Of a stretch of 64,000 bases of DNA, positions 1 to 9,793 are shown in pieces. The DNA is taken from contig CANMVC010000002.1 in the NCBI GenBank assembly GCA_947501325.1, forward strand, positions 1,268,064-1,332,063, given 5' to 3'. Within the stretch, counting starts at the first letter, position 1. Each line of letters starts with the position of its first letter. Below the pieces are notes generated by a model, which had not been told where the DNA came from, did not search any database, and worked only from the letters and a program-made list of their open reading frames with translations. The stretch comes from an uncultured Sphingomonadaceae bacterium. GTDB lineage: Bacteria > Pseudomonadota > Alphaproteobacteria > Sphingomonadales > Sphingomonadaceae. The translations under genes were made by a program, and so were the position numbers.

Positions 1-425
1 AGACGGCCGCAACCCATGGCGAACAAGGTATCACCAACGAACACCACTTCCTCATCAGCGATGTGAAAAGCGATATGCCCCGCCGTATGGGCCGGTACGT
101 CAATAACATCTGCCACAACATCGCCCAGACGCACTCGATCGCCCTCTTTGACCATAGTGTCCAGCGTCGGAATACGCGCCTTCTCCGCTTCCGGACCCGT
201 GATATGACATCCCGTCGCTTCCTTTATCGCAGCGTTGCCACCGGTATGGTCGGGATGCCAGTGAGTATTCCATATCTGGGTGATTTTCCAGCCGCGCTTT
301 TCTGCTTCGGCCAGCACCGGTTCTGCAACAGCCGGATCGACGACCATTGTCTCTCGGGACTGGGGTTCGTGAACCAGCCACACATAATTATCAGACAAAA
401 CGGGAATACGGATTATTTCAAGCAT
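1..425 (-). CDS. gloB: Hydroxyacylglutathione hydrolase (glyoxalase II), 5' part only
   Basis: The reverse strand opens with ATG at 425 and stays open to the window edge, giving the first 141 residues of a protein that is normally about 240-255 long. It begins MLEIIRIPVLSDNYVWLV, the usual glyoxalase II N-terminus, and contains THWHPDHTGGN, the HxHxDH metal-binding motif of the metallo-beta-lactamase fold, followed by a second metal-ligand region (DVPAHTAGHIAFH). The enzyme hydrolyses S-D-lactoylglutathione to D-lactate and glutathione, the second step of cytosolic methylglyoxal detoxification. gloA, encoding the first step, lies 1.9 kb away, beyond a diguanylate cyclase gene. The gene is divergent from that cyclase. 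The C-terminal substrate-binding domain lies outside the window. Confidence 0.9.
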   Translation of the reverse strand, partial: MLEIIRIPVLSDNYVWLVHEPQSRETMVVDPAVAEPVLAEAEKRGWKITQIWNTHWHPDHTGGNAAIKEATGCHITGPEAEKARIPTLDTMVKEGDRVRLGDVVADVIDVPAHTAGHIAFHIADEEVVFVGDTLFAMGCGR

Positions 426-534
426 GGCGTCAAATTACCTTTTTTTCCCAATCTTGTCGATGGTTAACTGCCCGATAACTCTTTTTCCCTAAGTCACAAA
501 TATTGCTGAATGGCGATCTCAAAAAGGAAGATAG

Positions 535-2268
535 TTGCGCATTCTTATCATATTACTGGCTTTTATCGGCCTGTGCGCACCCGCAAATGCTGGCGTTTCG
601 CTTGCCGATGACCTGTGCACCTATGGAGCGGCTCTGGACAGCAAGATATCCGAGATAGTGGCCGCAAGCGACAAATTTGACTGTTCGGACGACAAATATG
701 ATTTTTCAGGATCTCGACTATGGGTCAAAATTCCATTCAACGCTGATGAGATTCCAGCTGGTGCGGTTGAAGTCCAAGGAGATAATAACGGGCTGAAGGC
801 CATGGCCGTACATTCTGTTCTGACCGATGGTAGAATCAAATCTTCCTATTTTTCCGAACAGGAAGTTATCGATAGCTGGCGTCCCAAAGGCCATTATGGC
901 CTGCCGATACCCGGATCGGAAGATGCAGCAACGCGCAGCCAGATCGAAACCGTCTATATATCACTGGACAATCCGCGCGTCGCCAGTTCGATTTCTCTAA
1001 TACAGCTGATGTCCAAAAAAAGATGGGATGATCTCAAGCTGCCGCTTTCTGCCATGTTTGCCCTGTTATGCGGTATGACGATCATGCCTTTTTTCTATAA
1101 TCTCTTCTTCTACGGGGCCCTGCGACACAGTTTCATGCTGTGGCACAGTGTTATGATTATCTGCACCGTGGTCTATACGTTCAGTTCTTCCGGTTTGATC
1201 TTTCTGGTCTTCCCGGAAACCAGCCTGACGACAAAATTCCTGATAAATTACTGGACGCTGGCTATTGCGATAGCGGCTAGCGGGTTCTTCCTGGATCGAT
1301 TTGTCGAACCGGGAAAAATTGCCAATTGGCTCCGTTCTATGCTTCTAATCTCTGCGGTCTTGCCAGTTTTCGCAACGGCATATATTTTTCAGACAGCAGA
1401 CGGATATGGGACGCAAATCCGCAACTATTATCATGTCTCCTTCCTCCCCTATTTGCTTGTTGTCCTCTATACCATGGTCCATGCTTTGCGGCGCGGCAGC
1501 AAAGCCATATGGTTCCAGATTGCGGCATGGACACCGATCATAATTTTCAGTTTCGATCGGATTGCGCGCGGCATGGATCTCTATATCGGGATTCACGAGC
1601 TCGATTACGGCCTTTATTTTGTCTTGGTCATCGAGACTATTATCCTGGCATTTGGCGTTGCCAACCGGATCATGAAATTGCGGCTGAGGCATGAGCATAC
1701 GCTGAAAAAACAAGTAGAGCTGACGTTGCTGGCTGAAACCGACGGCCTGACCGCTATAAGCAATCGCCGTGCGCTTGAGAAAGCTTTCCAAGTCAACATG
1801 GCCACACGCAACTATAGTCACCTCGCGATCTTGGATATCGATTTTTTCAAACAGGTAAACGACCAATATGGGCATGAAACCGGCGACGAAGTGCTCCGGG
1901 TGGTCGGTCGCGAGCTGGGACAAACCCGTCATTTCGCGGCCCGTATTGGCGGTGAAGAATTTGCGCTGCTGATGAAGCCGGACGAGCGCGGTAACCGCAA
2001 AAGCAATCCCGCATCAGAAATGACAAGAATCTGTGAAATTCTGATCCGTGCGGTTCACGAAAATGTGCACGATATCAAACAACCCGTCACATTTTCTGTT
2101 GGTGTCACGGCTATTCCGAAGCGCACGTCTCTGCGGGCAGTCATGGCGATAGCCGACAAACGCTTATATGGTGCAAAGAATAACGGTCGCAATCAGGTTG
2201 TCAGTTTTGATCTGTCCGACCTCCGTTCCAAGTCGGCCAGGCCGGGATCAGATACTGCTACCGCCTGA
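535..2268 (+). CDS. Membrane diguanylate cyclase with 7TM sensor region
   Basis: The 577-residue protein has a signal peptide (about residues 1-19), a periplasmic domain to about 170, about seven hydrophobic segments (175-375) and a C-terminal GGDEF domain. This is the 7TMR-DISM plus GGDEF layout of ligand-sensing cyclic-di-GMP synthases. The active-site loop is GGEEF (472-476) and the metal/substrate region is DIDFFKQVNDQYGH (from 434), so the domain should be active. The usual inhibitory RxxD site five residues before GGEEF is absent (QTRH instead), which suggests no product inhibition through that site. The start is TTG at 535, chosen because AAGGA lies 5-8 nt upstream and the signal peptide begins there. 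The sensed ligand is unknown. It sits between the two glyoxalase genes. Confidence 0.88.
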   Translation: MRILIILLAFIGLCAPANAGVSLADDLCTYGAALDSKISEIVAASDKFDCSDDKYDFSGSRLWVKIPFNADEIPAGAVEVQGDNNGLKAMAVHSVLTDGRIKSSYFSEQEVIDSWRPKGHYGLPIPGSEDAATRSQIETVYISLDNPRVASSISLIQLMSKKRWDDLKLPLSAMFALLCGMTIMPFFYNLFFYGALRHSFMLWHSVMIICTVVYTFSSSGLIFLVFPETSLTTKFLINYWTLAIAIAASGFFLDRFVEPGKIANWLRSMLLISAVLPVFATAYIFQTADGYGTQIRNYYHVSFLPYLLVVLYTMVHALRRGSKAIWFQIAAWTPIIIFSFDRIARGMDLYIGIHELDYGLYFVLVIETIILAFGVANRIMKLRLRHEHTLKKQVELTLLAETDGLTAISNRRALEKAFQVNMATRNYSHLAILDIDFFKQVNDQYGHETGDEVLRVVGRELGQTRHFAARIGGEEFALLMKPDERGNRKSNPASEMTRICEILIRAVHENVHDIKQPVTFSVGVTAIPKRTSLRAVMAIADKRLYGAKNNGRNQVVSFDLSDLRSKSARPGSDTATA

Positions 2269-2283
2269 CCAGCTGAACCAAAC

Positions 2284-2724
2284 CTACCACTCGCCAATAT
2301 TTTCCATACTCGCCCATGGTTCCTGCACCGGCAGATTCTCGCCCGCCTGCAATAGTTCGACCGAGATGTTATCCGGTGAGCGCACAAATGCCATATGCCC
2401 GTCACGCGGCGGGCGGTTGATGGTCACGCCGGCATCCATAAGCGTCTGGCAAAGCTCGTAAATATTATCGACACGGTAAGCGAGATGACCGAAATTTCGG
2501 CCGCCATCATAGTCTTCGCCGCTGCCATCCTCGGCTGGCCAATTATGAGTCAGCTCGATTTCGGCAACGTCCTTCTGCCCCGGCGCGGCGAGAAAGATTA
2601 GCGAGAAGCGGCCCTGTTCACTATCATAACGCCGGACTTCTTCGAGACCGAGAAGATTGAAAAACTTGATCGTGGCATCAGGATCGCTGACGCGCAGCAT
2701 TGTGTGTAGATATTGAATCGGCAT
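2284..2724 (-). CDS. gloA: Lactoylglutathione lyase (glyoxalase I)
   Basis: The 146-residue VOC-fold enzyme isomerises the methylglyoxal-glutathione hemithioacetal to S-lactoylglutathione in the cytosol. The four metal ligands of the family can be seen: His in QYLHTMLRV, Glu in AEIELTHNW, His in GRNFGHLAYRV and Glu in DNISVELLQ. The length is usual for the family. I chose ATG 2724 because GGAGT lies 7 nt upstream. An in-frame ATG at 2742 would add six residues but has no ribosome binding site. It converges with the diguanylate cyclase gene and shares the pathway with gloB at the window start. Confidence 0.92.
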   Translation of the reverse strand: MPIQYLHTMLRVSDPDATIKFFNLLGLEEVRRYDSEQGRFSLIFLAAPGQKDVAEIELTHNWPAEDGSGEDYDGGRNFGHLAYRVDNIYELCQTLMDAGVTINRPPRDGHMAFVRSPDNISVELLQAGENLPVQEPWASMENIGEW

Positions 2725-2834
2725 CGGGTGAACTCCATTCATCGCTATTCAGAAACGGTTCATCGCAGCTGTAGCAAAGCCGAACCGGGTCGATAAAAAC
2801 AGTTTAGAGCGCTGGGAACGAGAGGGAAAGAGCT

Positions 2835-3569
2835 ATGGCGGAAAATGTTGAAGGCACCAGATTTCTGGACAAGAAGAATAATGTTTTGCTGGTCAGCGCA
2901 GGATTGCTGACCATTGGTCTCATCGCCGGGGGCTATCTGCTCGGTGACGGACTACTTCGATCGAAAATGGCCGACCGGAGCGTGACCGTACGTGGCCTGG
3001 CCGAACGCGAAGTGACTGCTGATCTGGCGACTTGGACCATCGCTTACAGCGCCCAATCGAGCAATCTGCAGGCAGCGCAAGCTGATATCGATCAAGACAC
3101 CGCGGCGATTGGTAAATTTTTCACCGAGCTTGGTTTCAAGGCCGATGCATTGAAACCAACCGGAGCCAATGTGAACCAATATACCAGCAACGGTATTCCC
3201 CAATATACAATCCGCCAGCGCCTGTCATTACGCACCAATGATATCGAAAAAGCGCAAGCAGCCGTCGCCCGGCAATTTGACCTGGTTCGCCGTGGCGTGG
3301 TCCTCGAAGACGGATCCGGGATGAGTTATACTTTCACCAAGCTCGACGAGATCAAGCCGGAAATGGTCGCGGAAGCCACCAAGGACGCGCGCAAATCGGC
3401 CGAACAATTTGCCGAGGACAGCGGCACCGATGTCGGTGGGATTAAGTCTGCCACGCAGGGCTATTTCTCGATCAATTCCCGTGACGGCGATGGCGGCGGT
3501 TACGGTGTTACCGACACGCCCTATAAAAAGGTCAGGGTTGTAACGACGGTGAATTTCTACCTCGATTGA
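2835..3569 (+). CDS. SIMPL (DUF541) domain protein
   Basis: The 244-residue protein has one N-terminal hydrophobic segment (about 19-40) serving as signal anchor, then a SIMPL/DUF541 domain starting SVTVRGLAEREVTADLATW. This conserved opening is typical of the family found in periplasmic proteins such as E. coli YggE. Members are linked to outer-envelope or oxidative stress, but no biochemical activity is firmly known. The protein should face the periplasm, tethered to the inner membrane. GAGGGAAAGAG before ATG 2835 supplies the ribosome binding site. It is transcribed alone and converges with a lipoprotein gene. Confidence 0.85.
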   Translation: MAENVEGTRFLDKKNNVLLVSAGLLTIGLIAGGYLLGDGLLRSKMADRSVTVRGLAEREVTADLATWTIAYSAQSSNLQAAQADIDQDTAAIGKFFTELGFKADALKPTGANVNQYTSNGIPQYTIRQRLSLRTNDIEKAQAAVARQFDLVRRGVVLEDGSGMSYTFTKLDEIKPEMVAEATKDARKSAEQFAEDSGTDVGGIKSATQGYFSINSRDGDGGGYGVTDTPYKKVRVVTTVNFYLD

Positions 3570-3622
3570 GGGCAGGGGCCGATGACATGATGACGCAATA
3601 TCTGGTAGATACAGCCCTGCCC
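3570..3622. terminator. Possible shared terminator hairpin between convergent genes
   Basis: GGGCAGGG at 3570-3577 and CCCTGCCC at 3615-3622 are perfect complements in the gap between the convergent SIMPL gene and DUF3617-like gene. The loop is long (about 37 nt) and no T-run follows directly, so this is a weak call for a bidirectional terminator. Confidence 0.3.
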
Positions 3623-3642
3623 CTCACCCTTTGCCCGTAATA

Positions 3643-4149
3643 TCAGCCCGGGCAATCGCCTTGCCGTTTTGCACCGATGTTCATCGCCAGTTTGGCGGTT
3701 TCACCGCTGGCCGGGTCTTTGATGTCAAACGCCATTTCGCTGTCATAGCCTTCGGGATTGGCGCTGCCGCTCATCTTGATATTGATGTCACCCTTGCCAG
3801 TGCCCTTGCAGGTCATTTCCAGATCAATGGTGTTTGCTGATCCTTCATCCTTGATGGTCTCGCAATTACCGCCCAAAGCGCCGGACATTTGCTTCGCAGC
3901 CTCTTTCCATTGCGAGCCATTATCATCGCCCTGCATACAGAAAAGCCCACCGGTTCCTCCGCCCGCCGCGCGTTCCATCTGAGTGATCGTTTGCTTTTTC
4001 GCGTCTTCCGTCAAGCCTGGAAAATCAAGCTGGGTTATCTCGACCGTCTGCAGATACTGGCCAGCAGCCGGACTGCCATCCCCGCCGCTGCCACAGGCTG
4101 CCAGCATGAGAGGAGCCGACAGCAGTGGCAGAAGAAATTTCTTGGTCAT
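3643..4149 (-). CDS. Small lipoprotein, DUF3617-like
   Basis: The 168-residue protein has a lipoprotein signal peptide ending at LAAC, followed by a Gly-rich linker. The rest has the layout of DUF3617 proteins common in sphingomonads: a 'GQYLQTVEIT' opening, three internal cysteines (FCMQGDD, NCETIKDEG, MTCKGTGKG) and a G..NIKMSGSA strand pattern. The family has no established function. I set the start at ATG 4149 because the signal peptide begins there. The longer frame to 4206 adds an implausible charged leader. Family assignment is by pattern only. Confidence 0.7.
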   Translation of the reverse strand: MTKKFLLPLLSAPLMLAACGSGGDGSPAAGQYLQTVEITQLDFPGLTEDAKKQTITQMERAAGGGTGGLFCMQGDDNGSQWKEAAKQMSGALGGNCETIKDEGSANTIDLEMTCKGTGKGDINIKMSGSANPEGYDSEMAFDIKDPASGETAKLAMNIGAKRQGDCPG

Positions 4150-4236
4150 GGGACGGTGCTTTCTGTTGGGTTTCGTTGTGTCTGGAGCGGTTCTATCGCC
4201 CGTCAAAAGGATTGAAAAGCCCTCTGTTGTAAATCG

Positions 4237-5025
4237 TTATTCGGATACTGTGGTCACGAGCTGCGCGAGATATTTCTGTGCGGCCTTCGCAGGCCGGCTT
4301 TCGGCATCCATTGCCACGGCCTTTTCCCAATTGGCTTTCGCCTCGACCATGTCACCGCCCTCATAGGCGATGTTGCCCGCCTCCAAAGCAACTGCTGGGT
4401 CGTCAGCGGCCAGTTTCGCGGCCACCGCGATGTCGGCCTTGGCCAGCGGCAGATCATTCATCCGCCGCGCCAACGTGGCCGACAACAGCCAACCTAAAGG
4501 GTCCTGAGGGGCGAGTTTATGGACCAGCACAAATTCATCTTTCGCCGCTGCATAGTTATTGAGCGCGACATGGGCCCGCGCCCGGTCGAGATGCACTTCA
4601 CCCTTCTCTAAACCAACCAAACTACCCTGCACCAAAGCAGCATTCAGATATTCCAGCGCCTTGGTCGGCTCATTCCCGGCCAGCGCGGCATTGCCTGCCT
4701 GCGCCCAAAAATTGGCGACCCGCGGATATTTGGCGATTTCCGCTTCCTGCGCTGCTTCGGCGAAAGTCCTAGTGGCAGCGGCCCAGTTAAATTGTTCGGC
4801 ATAGGCGAAGCCGAGGCAATGGCGGGCTAAAAATCCGCCGCCTTCGATCCGCCATTTATTCGCTTCGACAATCCCGCTCGCCGGATCGTCCACCGCCAGG
4901 TCGACGCATTCGTTAAACCGGACTTCGGTCATCGTCATCGGCGCGGAAGGACTGATCGTCGGGGGAACCGGTGAACCAAATGGATTGGCAGATTGCGCGA
5001 GGAGGAGGAAAATAGAAGAAAACAT
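4237..5025 (-). CDS. Secreted TPR-repeat protein
   Basis: The 262-residue protein starts with a hydrophobic leader (MFSSIFLLLAQSANPF), then from about residue 60 consists of helical pairs with alanine and glycine spacing typical of tetratricopeptide repeats (for example AGNAALAGNEPTKALEYLNA and ALEAGNIAYEGGDMVEAK). TPR arrays are protein-protein scaffolds and the partner is not evident. The start at ATG 5025 is preferred over the frame's upstream start at 5139, whose leader would be polar and would crowd the upstream gene. It lies 88 bp downstream of the alpha/beta hydrolase gene on the same strand. Confidence 0.75.
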   Translation of the reverse strand: MFSSIFLLLAQSANPFGSPVPPTISPSAPMTMTEVRFNECVDLAVDDPASGIVEANKWRIEGGGFLARHCLGFAYAEQFNWAAATRTFAEAAQEAEIAKYPRVANFWAQAGNAALAGNEPTKALEYLNAALVQGSLVGLEKGEVHLDRARAHVALNNYAAAKDEFVLVHKLAPQDPLGWLLSATLARRMNDLPLAKADIAVAAKLAADDPAVALEAGNIAYEGGDMVEAKANWEKAVAMDAESRPAKAAQKYLAQLVTTVSE

Positions 5026-5113
5026 GCAAAAAATTTCCGTTAGTGGAGAGCTAGCCCAACCCCGTCCTCCAACAAGCTCGGGACGAACGGGGTTTCCACT
5101 TGCCCGACAAATT

Positions 5114-5860
5114 TCAATCCAGCCGCGAAACCACGTCAATCAAAAGCTCGATATCTTGATCGCGTGACAACCGGTGATCGCCGTCCTTTACCAAATGCAC
5201 CTGCACATCGGCTGAACGCATTTTCTTGGAAATCTCCAACGCATAGGCCCACGGCACATCGGCATCCTCCTGTCCGTGAAGCAGTCGCACCGCGCCATCA
5301 AAAGCGATTTCCTTGTGCAGCAGGCGGTTGGCCTCTCCCGACTGCCAAAAGACATTGGTCGTCACATAAGGATCATCGCTATAGTCGCTATGTTCCTCCA
5401 ACTTGCCTTCGCGCAAAATCGTCATTTTCTGTTCTTGGCTAAAACCCCAATCGGTAAAATCAGGCGCAGCGGCTATGCCGACCATCGCCTTGACCCGCAT
5501 TGGCCGCGCAAGCGCCACCAACAACATCAGCCAGCCTCCCATGGATGAACCGATCAACGTTATCGAACCGCTCGTCACCTTTTCCATCAGAAACAGCACA
5601 TCATCGCGCCAATCGATCAGGCTCTGCTCTTCAAACGCACCGCCGCTAGCCCCACATCCGGCATAGTCGAAACGCAGCATGGCGCGGCCCTCGCTCTTGG
5701 CCCATGCGTCGAGGGCCAACGCCTTCCCGCCTTCCATATCCGACATATAGCCGGGCAGAAAAACCAGCGTGCTACCTTTCACGCCAGGCTCCGCTGGACA
5801 ATAGCAATAAGCGAGGTTTGCACCGCCAGGACGCTGGAGATAGAGGATGTCGTCTTCCAT
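5114..5860 (-). CDS. Alpha/beta hydrolase, ABHD10-like
   Basis: The 248-residue soluble alpha/beta hydrolase has the nucleophile elbow GSSMGG (Ser), an acidic residue in LLHGQEDADVPW and a catalytic His in KDGDHRLSRDQD. The oxyanion region is VFLPGYMSDMEGGKA. The short lid-less layout resembles bacterial relatives of ABHD10-type esterases, including thioesterases and acyl-glucuronide esterases; the substrate cannot be read from sequence. I set the start at ATG 5860 (MEDDILYLQRPGG), where homology-like sequence begins; the frame is open to 5914. Confidence 0.85.
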   Translation of the reverse strand: MEDDILYLQRPGGANLAYCYCPAEPGVKGSTLVFLPGYMSDMEGGKALALDAWAKSEGRAMLRFDYAGCGASGGAFEEQSLIDWRDDVLFLMEKVTSGSITLIGSSMGGWLMLLVALARPMRVKAMVGIAAAPDFTDWGFSQEQKMTILREGKLEEHSDYSDDPYVTTNVFWQSGEANRLLHKEIAFDGAVRLLHGQEDADVPWAYALEISKKMRSADVQVHLVKDGDHRLSRDQDIELLIDVVSRLD

Positions 5861-6051
5861 ATTTTCGGTTGCCTTACCTACTATTGTGCTCCCGCGCAGG
5901 CGGGAGCCTATCACCTGTCTGTGAGCCTTAGTGTAGCGGCACGGTAGTTCGCAAGCTTGTTATCAAGCGCGACAACTTCCCCGTCACAAGAAGATTGAAA
6001 ATCTGGAGATGGGCCCCGCCTGCGCGGGGGAACTAAATCGTTGAGCGCCCG

Positions 6052-6414
6052 TCAAATCCAAATATGAGGGGAGCCGAAATAGACAATCCCGAGGCAAAGA
6101 AACGCAATTATCAACATGCCGACGCCGCTAAGCATCGGTGGTTTCATTTTGGGCAGGATTGTCTTCAATTCCGCTGGCGGATCACCGGTAAAACCCAGCT
6201 GCCAATGCGGTCGCGCCTTGATGCCGTCATCCAGGCCGAAAACATGAGCGCCACCGCTTAAACCACGATATACCAAATCACCGAAATAATAGGCTTCGCT
6301 GCGCCACTGGTTTTCGAAAAACAGAAATGTGTTTCCAATAGTCTCGATCCGCACGTTGCGTTTACGCGCACCTTTGGCATCACGGTGCCAGACGATGGAA
6401 TGACGATCGCTCAT
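6052..6414 (-). CDS. Unknown protein with C-terminal membrane segment
   Basis: The 120-residue protein is not recognised. It begins with a charged, beta-rich stretch (DRHSIVWHRDAKGARKRNVR) with several aromatic residues, and ends in one strongly hydrophobic segment (about 97-117, GVGMLIIAFLCLGIVYFG). It should be tail-anchored in the inner membrane with the N-terminal domain in the cytoplasm. It has no signal peptide. It is followed on the same strand, after a 190-bp gap, by an ABHD10-like hydrolase gene. Confidence 0.6.
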   Translation of the reverse strand: MSDRHSIVWHRDAKGARKRNVRIETIGNTFLFFENQWRSEAYYFGDLVYRGLSGGAHVFGLDDGIKARPHWQLGFTGDPPAELKTILPKMKPPMLSGVGMLIIAFLCLGIVYFGSPHIWI

Positions 6415-6442
6415 AACGGATTAGTCGATATATTATAACCAT

Positions 6443-7408
6443 TTACATATCGTTACCATCATCCCCTTGCAAAAACCGCTCCACCGAAGCGGCAAAGGCT
6501 GCGGGCTGATCCAGCATGATGAAATGACGGCTATCTGCAACTTTCTCGAACGTAACGGTCTTGGCCCCGGCAAAAGCCGCTTGGTACATCTCGGTAATCC
6601 GTGGCTCCGCCATGACACTGGCATCGACCGGATAGAGCATCGTGACCGGTACCGTTATCCCGGGCAACAAGGGCCGAACGTCAGTCGTCATCAGGTCATA
6701 GGTCAACTGTGCCATTGTGCCGATGTCAGCAGCGCGGGCCCAGGCTGCAACCTGCGTCCGGCCCGCTTCGGTGCGCGACATGGTCTGCAACGTCCGTTCG
6801 TCTGCTGCACTGCTCCCCCGCGCAATCAGCCCATCTCGCATGGCTGCGGCCTGCGGCTGAAGTGTTTCGACGGTGGTATCAGGGCCGAATAGCAAACCGA
6901 AAAACGGCAGGCTGTCGATAATCATCGCTCTTTCGACGCCCTGGGGATAGCGCGCGGCCAAAGTCATTGTGGCGAGCCCACCAAGCGAATGGCCGATTAC
7001 CAGCGCTTTTTGACCGCCATCGCGATCGATAATTTCGTCATCAATATAGTCCGTCAATTCACGGATAAATGGCTCGAGCAATGGTCCATCACGGCCAGAC
7101 ATCGGCGCATCCCCAAAACCGCGTATCTGGATAACTTGAAGACGATACCGATCTTTCAGCCTGGCGCGGGTCGCATCCCAGACCGAGCGCGGTGTCGACA
7201 GGCCGGGGACCAGGACGACATCTCGGCCCCGCCCTTCTACCAGCACAGTGAAATGCCGACCGCCAAGCAATTGCGCTCCCTCCGGCAAATTGATCCGTTC
7301 CCCGCGCGCAGCATTTGAAACCACCGGCTCGGTAGATTGCATGGTTGTGCAGGCTGACAATAACAATGCTGCCAAAAACCCGAGAAACCATAAGATTTTC
7401 ATGTTCAA
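6443..7408 (-). CDS. Lipoprotein alpha/beta hydrolase
   Basis: The 321-residue protein has a lipoprotein signal peptide ending LLSAC, then an alpha/beta hydrolase fold. The oxyanion/HG region is VVLVPGLSTPRSVWDA, the nucleophile elbow is GHSLGG, and the catalytic His is likely in ADSRHFIMLDQP near the C-terminus. It should be a membrane-anchored esterase or lipase-like enzyme of the periplasm with unknown substrate. The start is TTG 7408 (GGAGGG about 11 nt upstream) or the in-frame ATG at 7402. The stop lies 28 bp from the start of the 6052-6414 gene, so the two may be co-transcribed. Confidence 0.85.
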   Translation of the reverse strand: MNMKILWFLGFLAALLLSACTTMQSTEPVVSNAARGERINLPEGAQLLGGRHFTVLVEGRGRDVVLVPGLSTPRSVWDATRARLKDRYRLQVIQIRGFGDAPMSGRDGPLLEPFIRELTDYIDDEIIDRDGGQKALVIGHSLGGLATMTLAARYPQGVERAMIIDSLPFFGLLFGPDTTVETLQPQAAAMRDGLIARGSSAADERTLQTMSRTEAGRTQVAAWARAADIGTMAQLTYDLMTTDVRPLLPGITVPVTMLYPVDASVMAEPRITEMYQAAFAGAKTVTFEKVADSRHFIMLDQPAAFAASVERFLQGDDGNDM

Positions 7409-7786
7409 AACCGCTGTGCCCTCCGCTTTTTCATTTTTTTAGAACTAATCTCTCCAATCGCCATATCAAAAAGGCCGGCAATCTTGAAGGCGAGCGCCCC
7501 AAAATCCGCTAGCGACCGGTCGCGCTGCGCGCCGGCTTCTTAACGAGTTTGCATGCCTATTGTACATGGAATGAATAATGTTCAGTGGGCATGACATAAT
7601 GACGGAAGTGCCTATACATTTGCGTTACCCTCCGTTTCCAAAATCCTTTCCTCCCTCGTTCGGCTTCGCTATGGCGGAGTCGGTTGACTTGGTCGGACCA
7701 ACGACTAAGGCAATCACGAGCCAGGGGTCGCTGTTTTCTGAGATTCTTTGGTGAGAATTGTGTGAACTTTAGAGATTGAAAACCCG
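7409..7786. other. Gene-free stretch upstream of thrS
   Basis: This 378-base stretch between the divergent lipoprotein hydrolase and thrS must hold both promoters and the thrS leader. I see a near-palindrome, TTGGTCGGACCAA (7689-7701), and no convincing ORF, tRNA or T-box-like element. Nothing else could be assigned. Confidence 0.4.
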
Positions 7787-9793
7787 ATGACCAAGATGAT
7801 CAAAATCACCCTTCCCGACGGCAGCGCGCGTGAAGTGGCATCGGGCACCACACCGGCGCAGATTGCCGCCGATATTGGCCCCGGTCTGGCAAAGGCGGCT
7901 TTAGCCGTGCGTATTGATGGCGAAGTACGCGATATCATGCGGCCATTGGAGGTTGATACCAAGCTGGCCCTGATCACGTCTCGCGACGAAGACGAAGCGC
8001 TGGAGCTGGCACGCCATGACTTTGCCCATGTGCTGGCAGAGGCGGTACAGAAGCTGTATCCTGGCACGCAGATCACTTTCGGCCCCTCGACGGACGATGG
8101 TTTCTACTATGATTTTGCGCCGTCGGGTGACCCATTCACCGACGATGACCTGCCGAAGATCGAAGAAGAAATGCGCCGGATTATCAAGGCTGACAAACCG
8201 CTGCGGCGCGAAGTTTGGGAGCGTGACGACCTGATCGCGCTGTGGAAGAAAAACGGCGAGACGTTTAAGGCCGAATGGGCGGCCGAGCTTCCTGAAAATG
8301 ACGAAATCAGCGTCTATTGGTCAGGTGACGACTGGATGGACATGTGCCGTGGCCCGCATCTCCCATCGACCGGCAAGCTCGATCCGCAGGCATTTCAGCT
8401 GACGCGCGTATCCGGTGCTTATTGGCGCGGCGACCAGCGCAATCCGCAATTATCGCGCATTTACGGCACCGGTTGGTTGAACAAAAAGCAGCTGAAAGCT
8501 CATCTCGTACGGCTCGAAGAAGCGGCCAAGCGCGATCACCGCAAATTGGGCCAGGAAATGGACCTGTTCCACTTCCAGCCCGAAGCCCAAGGATCTGTCT
8601 TCTGGCACAGTCAGGGCTATGTCATGTGGCGCGAGTTGGAAGCTTATATGCGGCGCAAGCTCGATGGCGCGGATTATAAAGAAGTGAAAACCCCGCAGAT
8701 CATGGATGCCCGCCAATGGGAAGCGTCCGGTCACTGGGGAAAATATCGCGAGAATATGTTCGTGGTTCCGGACGAAGTACCCAGCGTCGACGATGACGCG
8801 CCGGTAATTTCTGCCGATGCCGATATGATGGCGCTGAAGCCGATGAACTGCCCCGCCCATGTTCTGATTTTCCGCCAGGGTATTAAAAGCTATCGCGACC
8901 TGCCGATGCGCATGGCCGAATTTGGCTGCTGCCACCGCAATGAACCGCATGGCGCGTTGCACGGCTTGCTGCGCGTGCGACAATTTACGCAGGATGATGC
9001 GCATATTTTCTGTCGCGAGGACCAGATTGTCGACGAGGTTCGCCACTTCTGCGATCTGCTTGACGGGATCTACAAGGATCTCGGCTTTGAAAGCTATGCG
9101 ATCAAACTGGCTCTGCGTCCGGAAAAGCGCTTTGGTACAGAGGAAATGTGGGACAAAGCGGAACAGAATTTGCGCGATGCTGTCCACGAAGCTGGCCGCG
9201 CTGGCGAAGAATATCAGTGGGAAGAGCTGCCCGGCGAAGGCGCTTTCTATTCTCCGAAACTGGAATTTCACCTGACCGACGCGATTGGCCGGACCTGGCA
9301 ATGCGGCACGATCCAGCTGGATTATGTACTGCCGGAACGGCTGGACGCCAGCTATATTGGCGAAGATGGTGCGCGCCATCGCCCGGTCATGCTACACCGC
9401 GCGATCTTGGGCACGTTTGAACGGTTTCTCGGCATCATGATCGAACACCATGCCGGACGCATGCCAACCTGGCTCGCGCCAACCCAAGCGGTCGTTGCGA
9501 CGATTGTAACGGACGCCAATGATTATGCCTCAGACGTAACCGAAAAACTCAAAGCCGCTGGCATCAGGGTTTCTGCGGATTTACGGAACGAAAAGATCAA
9601 TTATAAAGTACGCGAACATTCGCTGGCAAAGGTGCCGAATATATTGGTGGTCGGCATGCGGGAGGCCGAGGAAGGCAAAGTGGCGTTACGCAAATTGGGG
9701 CAAAAAGAGCAGATGTTCTTGAGCGTGGATGAAGCAGTAGCCATGTTGACAGACGAAGCGCTGGCACCGGATTTGAAGGAACAAAATACATGA
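7787..9793 (+). CDS. thrS: Threonyl-tRNA synthetase
   Basis: The 668-residue class II synthetase charges tRNA-Thr. In order it has the TGS domain ([11 protein letters not shown]), the second additional editing domain ([16 protein letters not shown], with HxxxH plus CRGPHLP), the catalytic core and an anticodon-binding domain (from about 560, TQAVVATIV). The catalytic zinc ligands expected from the E. coli enzyme are present as Cys in MNCPAHV, His in TQDDAHIF and His in VMLHRAILG. The length is normal. The start is ATG 7787; ATG 7796 is an alternative, since neither has a strong ribosome binding site. The stop overlaps the next start by 4 nt (ATGA). Confidence 0.97.
   Translation: MTKMIKITLPDGSAREVASGTTPAQIAADIGPGLAKAALAVRIDGEVRDIMRPLEVDTKLALITSRDEDEALELARHDFAHVLAEAVQKLYPGTQITFGPSTDDGFYYDFAPSGDPFTDDDLPKIEEEMRRIIKADKPLRREVWERDDLIALWKKNGETFKAEWAAELPENDEISVYWSGDDWMDMCRGPHLPSTGKLDPQAFQLTRVSGAYWRGDQRNPQLSRIYGTGWLNKKQLKAHLVRLEEAAKRDHRKLGQEMDLFHFQPEAQGSVFWHSQGYVMWRELEAYMRRKLDGADYKEVKTPQIMDARQWEASGHWGKYRENMFVVPDEVPSVDDDAPVISADADMMALKPMNCPAHVLIFRQGIKSYRDLPMRMAEFGCCHRNEPHGALHGLLRVRQFTQDDAHIFCREDQIVDEVRHFCDLLDGIYKDLGFESYAIKLALRPEKRFGTEEMWDKAEQNLRDAVHEAGRAGEEYQWEELPGEGAFYSPKLEFHLTDAIGRTWQCGTIQLDYVLPERLDASYIGEDGARHRPVMLHRAILGTFERFLGIMIEHHAGRMPTWLAPTQAVVATIVTDANDYASDVTEKLKAAGIRVSADLRNEKINYKVREHSLAKVPNILVVGMREAEEGKVALRKLGQKEQMFLSVDEAVAMLTDEALAPDLKEQNT

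Noticed and set aside
7442..7786. T-box or other riboswitch before thrS
   Set aside because: No T-box sequence or specifier stem seen, and such elements are rare in alphaproteobacteria; only a short near-palindrome was found.
8450..9379. 309-codon minus-strand ORF opposite thrS
   Set aside because: Exact antisense shadow of conserved thrS coding sequence; no ribosome binding site and no domain.
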